DNA from: Bacteroidetes bacterium UBA6183
GTDB taxonomy: Bacteria > Bacteroidota > Bacteroidia > UKL13-3
Direction of reading: 5' to 3'
Assembly: GCA_002422865.1 (NCBI GenBank)
Contig: DITN01000092.1
Span: forward strand, 1-41,359
Length of the DNA stretch: 41,359 nucleotides
Of this stretch, positions 25,097 to 32,600 are shown piece after piece. Position 1 is the first letter of the stretch, and each line of letters begins with the position of its first letter. Below the pieces are notes generated by a model. That model was not told where the DNA came from. It ran no database searches and was given only the letters and a program-made list of their open reading frames with translations. The position numbers and the translations under genes are program-made.

Positions 25097-25333
25097 ATGG
25101 AATTAATTATTATTTATCCGGTTTTTATTGGAATGGGTGTAGCCACAGCCGAACTAGCAAGGCAAAAAGGCTACAAAGCACGTTGGTGGCTTTTATTCGG
25201 AACATTGATTCCCATAATCTCAACTATTATTTTGTTTTTGCTAAAAAATAAGCAAGCACATATCGAGTCACTACCTATCAAACAACCGGATGTTACACAC
25301 AACGATAAAATATTGTATCAAAAACCTGTGTAA
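25097..25333 (+). CDS. Small membrane protein
   Basis: 78 residues from the ATG at 25097. An upstream ATG at 25055 would add a non-hydrophobic 14-residue start, which I think is leader. Two membrane segments flank a basic loop: I-I-I-Y-P-V-F-I-G-M-G-V-A-T-A and W-W-L-L-F-G-T-L-I-P-I-I-S-T-I-I-L-F-L-L. A polar tail follows. The layout, with A-R-Q-K-G-Y between the segments, resembles small inner-membrane proteins of unknown role. It ends 27 bases before ccmC and may be co-transcribed with it. Confidence 0.55.
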   Translation: MELIIIYPVFIGMGVATAELARQKGYKARWWLLFGTLIPIISTIILFLLKNKQAHIESLPIKQPDVTHNDKILYQKPV

Positions 25334-25360
25334 AGTTTTGGTACATATAATTACCTTTGT

Positions 25361-26026
25361 ATGGTGATAAAATGGTGGAAAATATTAGGTGCTGTATTGG
25401 TTTTATACGCACTTGTTTGGGGGTTACTAACACCCATACCTAAGCTGGCAATTTTAGAAGAAAGCATTCGTAATTTATTTTACCATGTACCCATGTGGTT
25501 TGGTATGGTGCTTTTGTTGTTAGGTTCAATGGTTAACGCCATCAAATTTTTGCGTAAAGGAGATTTAAAAGATGACATTAAATCGGCACAGTTGGCGAAT
25601 GTAGGTGTGTTATTTGGTATGATGGGTATTGTAACCGGAATGATTTGGGCCAAAAATACTTGGGGGGCTTATTGGACAAACGATCCTAAGCTAAATAGTG
25701 CTGCCATTGGTATGTTGATGTACTTTGCTTACATTGTTTTACGCAGCAGCATTGAAGATGAGGAAAAACGTGCACGAGTTTCGGCTGTTTACAACATTTT
25801 TAGCTTTCCGGTTTTTGTGGTGTTGATTTTTATTTTACCACGATTAACTGCAAGTTTGCACCCTGGCAACGGTGGTAATCCCGGCTTTAATAGTTACGAT
25901 TTAGATAGTAAATTAAGGTTGGTATTTTATCCTGCCGTAATTGGGTGGACATTAATAGGATATTGGATTGCGGATTTAGCCATTCGTAAAGAACTTATAA
26001 AACAAAAACAGTTAGATCATGAATAG
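25361..26026 (+). CDS. ccmC: Cytochrome c maturation heme-handling protein CcmC
   Basis: 221 residues, six membrane segments. CcmC loads heme on CcmE at the outer face of the inner membrane. The tryptophan-rich heme-binding loop is W-G-A-Y-W-T-N-D-P-K-L (101-111). The two flanking periplasmic histidines are His42 (F-Y-H-V-P-M-W) and His167 (A-S-L-H-P-G-N). It overlaps the following ccmD by 8 bases. A TACCTTTG at 25352-25359 is an exact -7 match, but it sits too close to the ATG to be a normal promoter for it. Confidence 0.92.
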   Translation: MVIKWWKILGAVLVLYALVWGLLTPIPKLAILEESIRNLFYHVPMWFGMVLLLLGSMVNAIKFLRKGDLKDDIKSAQLANVGVLFGMMGIVTGMIWAKNTWGAYWTNDPKLNSAAIGMLMYFAYIVLRSSIEDEEKRARVSAVYNIFSFPVFVVLIFILPRLTASLHPGNGGNPGFNSYDLDSKLRLVFYPAVIGWTLIGYWIADLAIRKELIKQKQLDHE

Positions 26027-26186
26027 CATATTAAATACTATGTTGTTGCAGGCTCAGGTAGCTACCGAGCAAGCATCAACCCATAAATTTGAAGTCACCG
26101 TAGCTGTTATTACGGTTATATTTATCGGTATTGTTGGATACCTGATTAGTATCGATAGAAAACTTTCTAAACTAGAAAAAAAATAG
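26019..26186 (+). CDS. ccmD: CcmD-like small membrane protein
   Basis: 55 residues, too short for most gene finders. The ATG at 26019 overlaps the end of ccmC by 8 bases, and the stop at 26184-26186 is 4 bases before ccmE. It has one membrane span (V-A-V-I-T-V-I-F-I-G-I-V-G-Y-L-I) followed by a strongly basic cytoplasmic tail (D-R-K-L-S-K-L-E-K-K). That is the topology and position of CcmD, which helps release heme-loaded CcmE from CcmC. Sequence similarity in CcmD is always weak, so the call rests on size, topology and context. Confidence 0.8.
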   Translation: MNSILNTMLLQAQVATEQASTHKFEVTVAVITVIFIGIVGYLISIDRKLSKLEKK

Positions 26187-26190
26187 TAGG

Positions 26191-26577
26191 ATGAAAAAGA
26201 CGCATATTATCATTATAGCTTTAATAGCGGTTGCCATTGGTGCAATTATCAGTACTTATGGTGATGCAAGTACTTACGAAGGGTTTACTAAAGCAGCTGA
26301 AAACCCGGATAAAGAATATCATGTGGTTGGTGTTTTAAACAAAGAAAAACCACGTGAGTACAACCCACAAGTAGATGCCAATTTGTTTACTTTTTATTTG
26401 ATAGATGAGCAAGGAAAAGAAAGTAAAGTAGTATACAGAGCACCAGAACCTGCGGATTTTGAACGCAGCGAGAAAGTAGTAATTATTGGTAAAATGAATG
26501 GTGATTATTTTGAAGCCAATAAGATTTTATTAAAATGCCCAAGTAAATACAACGAAGGGCAAGCACCTCAAGGATAA
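26191..26577 (+). CDS. ccmE: Heme chaperone CcmE, CxxxY type
   Basis: 128 residues. An N-terminal membrane anchor (I-I-I-I-A-L-I-A-V-A-I-G-A-I-I) holds a periplasmic OB-fold domain. CcmE binds heme covalently and carries it from CcmC to CcmF. In most bacteria the heme-binding residue is His in HxxxY. Here the motif is C-P-S-K-Y with Cys116 and Tyr120, the CxxxY variant known from some bacteria and archaea. The 3' 130 bases are duplicated at 35616-35746 (see there). The gene ends 24 bases before a terminator. Confidence 0.92.
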   Translation: MKKTHIIIIALIAVAIGAIISTYGDASTYEGFTKAAENPDKEYHVVGVLNKEKPREYNPQVDANLFTFYLIDEQGKESKVVYRAPEPADFERSEKVVIIGKMNGDYFEANKILLKCPSKYNEGQAPQG

Positions 26578-26633
26578 TTAAATTACAGCACATAATATTT
26601 AAAGCCCGACTGATTTATCAGTCGGGCTTTTTG
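26447..26633 (+). repeat. Left copy of a ~187-bp direct repeat bracketing the giant gene
   Basis: This is the intact 3' end of ccmE plus its terminator. It aligns without gaps to 35616-35802, offset 9169. By eye there are about 19 mismatches, mostly transitions, so about 90% identity. Confidence 0.93.
26601..26633. terminator. Terminator after ccmE, also at the end of the giant gene
   Basis: AAAGCCCGACTGAT (26601-26614) and ATCAGTCGGGCTTT (26617-26630) form a perfect 14-bp stem. It ends in T on the plus strand and may also serve the giant gene, which stops at 26685 on the minus strand. Confidence 0.88.
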
Positions 26634-26684
26634 TTCATGTAAACCAATAAGGATGGCCTTATGAAATAATTGTTAAATGGTTTA

Positions 26685-29600
26685 TTACCTCACAATTGAA
26701 ATTGTTTTAGTAATCCACCCGATGTTATTTACTAATATTTTAACAGCGTAAATACCGGGAGCAAGATTTGAAACATTGATTATTTCGTTTGCGTTTTCAA
26801 CGTTTTTACTCATTACTATTTTTCCGCTCCAGTCGTGTATTACTAATTCAATTATCGGGTAAGAGCTGTTTAAACTAAAGTTTTGATTAGCCGGAATTGG
26901 GTATAGGCTAATTAAGTTTTCTGCATCATTAATTCGGGCAACAGATGTGTAAACAAATGGAGCTGAGGTATCGGATTTGCAACCATTTAAATCGGTAACA
27001 AAAACCTGATAATTTCCAATTTGACTGATGGTTAAACGCTTACTAGTAACATTCGGTATTAAAAGTTGATTTAATAACCATTGGTTTCCGTTTAAGGCGG
27101 AAGAAACAAGTTCGTTTGATTCCTTGGTAATAAACGGTGTTGCTGGTAATGCATTTACCGTAATGTTAGTATCGGCATGTTGCTCGCAGGTATTCAAGTC
27201 TTTTACATTTAAAGTGTATAGTCCCGAAGTTCTTGCAACAATATTGTTTAGTGTATCATTAACCAATAACTGGTTATTAAGGTACCATTGGTATTTGTTT
27301 CCGGGGTTAAATGTTGTTGAAAGAATAGAACTATCACTTTGGCAAAATGTAACGCCATTATTAGCAAATAGGTTTACCACTGGTAATGGGTTTATTGATA
27401 AAGAGATGGTGTCTGTATAGGCTTGGCAAAGGTTGTTGTCAACAACTAAGGCGTAATAATTACCTTGCTCTTTAACAACCATGTTGTTTGAACTTACCAT
27501 TAAAGATTGATTGTTTTTGTACCAACTTACAACCGTTGTTGTAGCATTTGTTTGGGCTGTAAGCATTACACTATCACCGCTACAAATGGCACTACTAACC
27601 AAAGGAACTAAATGAATATTAGGCAATGGGTTAAAAGTAATTTGCGTATCTTTTGATTGGTTATAACATCCAAACTGGTTTTGTATTTTCAAGTAGTATG
27701 TGCCGCTATTTTTTACAATAAGGGTATTGCTTGTGTCGTTGGTCATAACAATGTTGTTTTTAAACCAATTGTAACGGTACCCAGCAGCCACAGGTGCTGT
27801 AATCGTTAGACTATCATTATCGCATAAATTGTTTTTACCTGTAAGCGTTAAAGTGTTTAAAGGCTTAGGGTTGAATGAAATTAATGTGTCGGTTAATTGA
27901 GTGCTGCAACCAAAACTACTGGTAACTTTTACTCGGTAAGCACCATTGTTTTTTACTGTTAAGAAATTGGCCGAGTCGTTGTTTAGTTTTACTTGATTTT
28001 GATACCAACTAAACGAGTTAACTCCTGGGGTATTTGCTGTAATAATTACGCTGTCGCCTTCGCAACTTCCAGACTGGGTGAGTGTGTAATTTACAACAGG
28101 ATTGTTATTTACTGTTATAAGCGTATCAACCCAAATAGATTTACAGTTGTTGATGTCAGTAACTTGAAGTCCCCAATTACCGGCAGTTTTAACGCGCAAT
28201 GTTGCAAGGGAATCATTACTTAAAACAGTGCCATTTAAACGCCATTTAAATTTGTTGTTGCTTATATTTGATGCCGATAGTGTTACACTATCACCTGAAC
28301 AAAACACAGAACCATTGTTTAGGGTGAAATTGGCCATAGGCTTGTTGACTCTGCTCACAAATGTATCCCTACTGAATGCCATACAGTTGTTTTGATTGGT
28401 AAGCTTTAATTTATAAAAACCAGAATCTCTAATGGCAATTGTACCTGTGGTATCGGTTAGTAATGTGTTGTTTCTGTACCACCTGTAACTTCCATTTGTA
28501 ATTGTATCGGCAATAAGTAAAATGCTATCGCCAGAACAAATTTTATTATTTATTCCCAATGTAAACCTACTAACCGGGTTGGTATTAAATGTTAATTGAA
28601 TTGCATTACTCTTTGCTGCACAACCATCATACATTGTTTGAACATGGTATACACCGGTTTGTTTTGCATATTTTATGGCTGGTGTATGGTTGCTGTTTAC
28701 GGTATCGTTTGTTGGTAACCATTTATACCCAAACAAAGGGTTTAGTGTAGAACTTTGTAACAAAATGCTATCACCTGCGCATGCCACATTTACTCCGGTA
28801 ATGTTTGTTAAGTTAGGTACATTAAACGAAGGTTTAATTTCAAACCCAAACTGAGGAATGCTGCTGGTATCAGATGGAGCAGAAGCAATGATTCTGATTT
28901 TAAAGTTTTTGCCTGAGCCAACATTTGCAGGCATTGGTAATTTAAAAATATGACCAACACGAGTTATATTACTAAGTGTAGTTGGATTAGCGAAAAAACC
29001 GGAAGAATCGGAAAGTTGAAGAACAAAGTTATTGTTTGTACCAAAACTATAATCCAATGCATTGAGTTCAACAACTAAAGAGTCGTTAAAACAAAAACTT
29101 GATTTAGGATATTTTACACCAAAAACAGGAAATTGATTTTTGAAATAAATAAGTTTATTCTGGTTTGTTTTACCAATGGCATCAAGTCTTCCATCAGCAT
29201 TCACATCAAAAAAACTTAGGTCGCTTAGTACTTGATGATTGTACTTAAGTGTAATTTTATTCGCGGTATCAAAAGATAAATTGTTAGCGGTTGATGTATT
29301 TCTGTATATGTATCTGCCTCCTAAAATCAATTCAGGTTTTCCATCACCATTTAGGTCTTCAATATTAACACTACTAATGATAACAGGTGCGGTTACTACG
29401 AATTGATTTTGTGCAATAGATAGGTTACCCGGTGTTGATTGGTTGAGCGAAACTTTTACGACTCTGTCATTTTCGAAAACACCAAAATCAATCTTATTGT
29501 CATTGTTTAAATCGGCCGAAAAAATTGACTCACCATACTCTGGAGTAGCAAGTGTTAATGCCTCGTTTAATCCATTCATTACGGCACTTTTCTGACTAAC

Positions 29601-32600
29601 GGTATCTATTCTATTCAGCCAAACAGACTTATGCGTTACAATATCTAATCTGCCATCTAAATTAAAATCACCTTTGCTCAACAAAACCTTTTCGTTCAAA
29701 AACATATTGGTTGATTGTTTTGCGTAACTAACCATGGAAGTAGGTAAATTGTATTTGTCAAATGGTTTGCTTGTAACATCACCTCGTTTAGTCATAACTA
29801 ATGGGGCGCCATATCCATGAATAGATAAGACTTCATTTCTTCCATCAAGGTCAAAATCACCCGATACCCAATCTCTATGACCCATATAGCAAACATTAGT
29901 AGCAGAGGTAATGTTATTTTTAGCATTAAAATGGTCTCTTAGTATGTTTGCTTTTGATAGCCTATGGTGCGTAGTTAAAGAAAAAAAAGTTCCATAGGGT
30001 TGGGATGAACAACTCCATGTATTGGCAACAACAGCTGCGTCCGGTATGCCATCACCCGAGTAATCATCAATTGGCTTAAGCCTTTCAAAATATATTAAAT
30101 TATCTTTTTGGTAAGTATCGTTCAGTAATATACTATCTGATGCAGCATTATAATTGTAGGTTTTGTCATAAAACTCAATAAATCCATCTCCATCTCCATC
30201 TATTAGCGTTTTGTTTGAATATAAGGATAAAACATTGCCAATTTCCTTTGATGAGCTGAAGCAAGTTGAGTCGAATTTGTTTTTGGTTGGCGATATTACA
30301 ACAAATGGTAGCAACGTGTTTGATGTGTAGTCTTCAATACTAACAGAAATAAGCCCATGATTAGCATTAGGTGGCACAACAACGGTTAGTACCGAATCTG
30401 TTGCTGATAAAACTTTGGCACGAGCCCTATTAAAATAAACCACAATTTTGTTGGTGGGTGCATTTAAACCACTACCAACTATTTTTATTCGCTCACCAAT
30501 TTGCGCTTTGTTTGGCATTGCTGTTATTGGTCCAACTATTTGAAATAATGGTAAGGTTAATTCATTATCAGAAATTATTTTTGGATGAGTAGACTCCACC
30601 CTAAGTTTATAAATGTTTTGGGGAGAAAGCGTGGCAGGAACAATAAAGTTGAAGGTATCGCTGTTTATGCCACTTTTTGTGGCCAAAACAACAGATGAAG
30701 TGTTAAAATTACCTGTGCTGTCTGAAAGTATTAGCCTAAAGGTGTTATTCGAATCAAATGTAATTTGACTTGAGTTAAAGGATACTTTCGCGCTATTATT
30801 GATGAAAAATTTTTCTTTAATTGGATTAATCGCAATTGTGGGAAGTATATTCGTTAAAATAACATCTCTAATAGCATCCGGTTTGTTATCATTATTTAAA
30901 TCAGCGAATATATATTGAGTTTCATTTACTCCGCTTAAACTAAGTCCTGTTAAATAGTTAGTGAAAATAGAAGATGGTAGAGCCGACTTTCCTCTGAGGA
31001 TGAGAGTACCCAATACAATATCCTTAATGCCATCAAAATCAAAGTCAACAACCCTTATACCATTACTCACGCTTATTCCGTAACTTGAATCAATGGCTAT
31101 TGATGGAGAGAACTGCTGGAAGGTAAATCCATTTGCTGTATTGTTCTTCATTACATTTAGTGTATATCCCGATTTTGTGATGATTTCCTTTTTGCTGTCG
31201 TTATCTAAATCGCAAGCATGTAAATCATTAATTGGTTTGGTTGTTGCAACAGAAGTAGTGTCAAATAGCCATGCGCTATTGCTCGGTTGGGATGTTAGGG
31301 CATGTATGCGTGATTCATCACCAGTTTTCTTCATCATCAACAAATCATCAATTCCATTATTGTCAAGGTCAGTTACTTTTACATTCATCAAATAATCTAC
31401 ATACATCACCCTACCAATCTCTTCAAACTCTACATTGGTATCAGTGTTTATTTTTTTCTGGTAGGTGTAAAAAATTGTAGCATTATTCTCTTCTGTATGA
31501 AGTACAATATCAAGTCCTTGTTTGCCGGTAAAATCTCCGCAGTAAAAGTTTGTAGTAAATGCTTTGGATATTAAATGTACAGGCTTACCAAACAGTAAAA
31601 TTCCATTTGTTAATTGGTTTTCTATCCAAAACAAACTGGTAGCAGTTAAATATATGATGTCTTCATCACCATCAGAGTCGAAATCGATAGTTGTTAATTG
31701 ATTAACCATATTCGGATTAATCACCTCAATAAGTTTGGTTGAGGTTTCGTTACCGCCATCATTGATATTAACGTAAATTTTGGCGTTGTAAAATTCAAGT
31801 AAATCGGTAAAGCCGTCATTGTTCAGATCAACCAATTTTCTTACTCCAATGCTGGGTTTATTGGCACTTAGTTTAGTTGATTGCCAAATTTGAAAGTTTG
31901 GTGTTCTTTTTACATAATTAGTCACTAGCTCATTAGGTGTTTTGATAGTACCGTTGTTGTGTGTAAAGTAAATGTAATCGCATATGGCACGTGCCGGTAG
32001 TTTAACCTTAAGCTGTTGTGCCGTTTTTTGTATTATAACAGCTCTTTTTGTGCCAAACTTTACTGTGTTTATTTCGCCTAAGTTACTTCCCGTAATGGTT
32101 AGCGTATCGTTTGATATGGATTGGTAGTTACTAATTACAATAGGTTGTTTTAAGGGGATTATTCTAAGTTCAACCGTATCTGTAAATGAATTATTTGTAG
32201 TGTTTACTAATCGTATTTTATAAATTTGGTTGGGTGATAAATTGGTAGGAGGCGGAGCAGAAATCAAATCGGTAGAGTTGGTACTTGTTTTAACTGCTAA
32301 CACTGTAGGGCTGATAAATCTTCCGGCACTATCGGAAAGTTGAAGTTGAATCTGTCCACTTAAATTAGCAACAGAATCTCTGGCAAACTGCACATTTATG
32401 GTATCACCCAAAACTAAGGAACTTTTACAGTTCAATATTGTAAAGCGTGGGGATGCATTTTTTTGACAAAAAATATCGGTGTGTCCTGTAATCAAATCAA
32501 AGCTTCCATTTTCATCAAGATCAATAGGTAATAAAATAATTGGTCTGGCATAATGATTTATTCGCTCAATAGTAGAGGCGCTGAAACTGCCGTTAACTTG

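Noticed and set aside
25352..25366. Promoter of ccmC giving a leaderless transcript
   Set aside because: The exact -7 motif abuts the ATG and has no TTG at the right distance. Co-transcription from upstream is as likely, so it is not listed as a feature.
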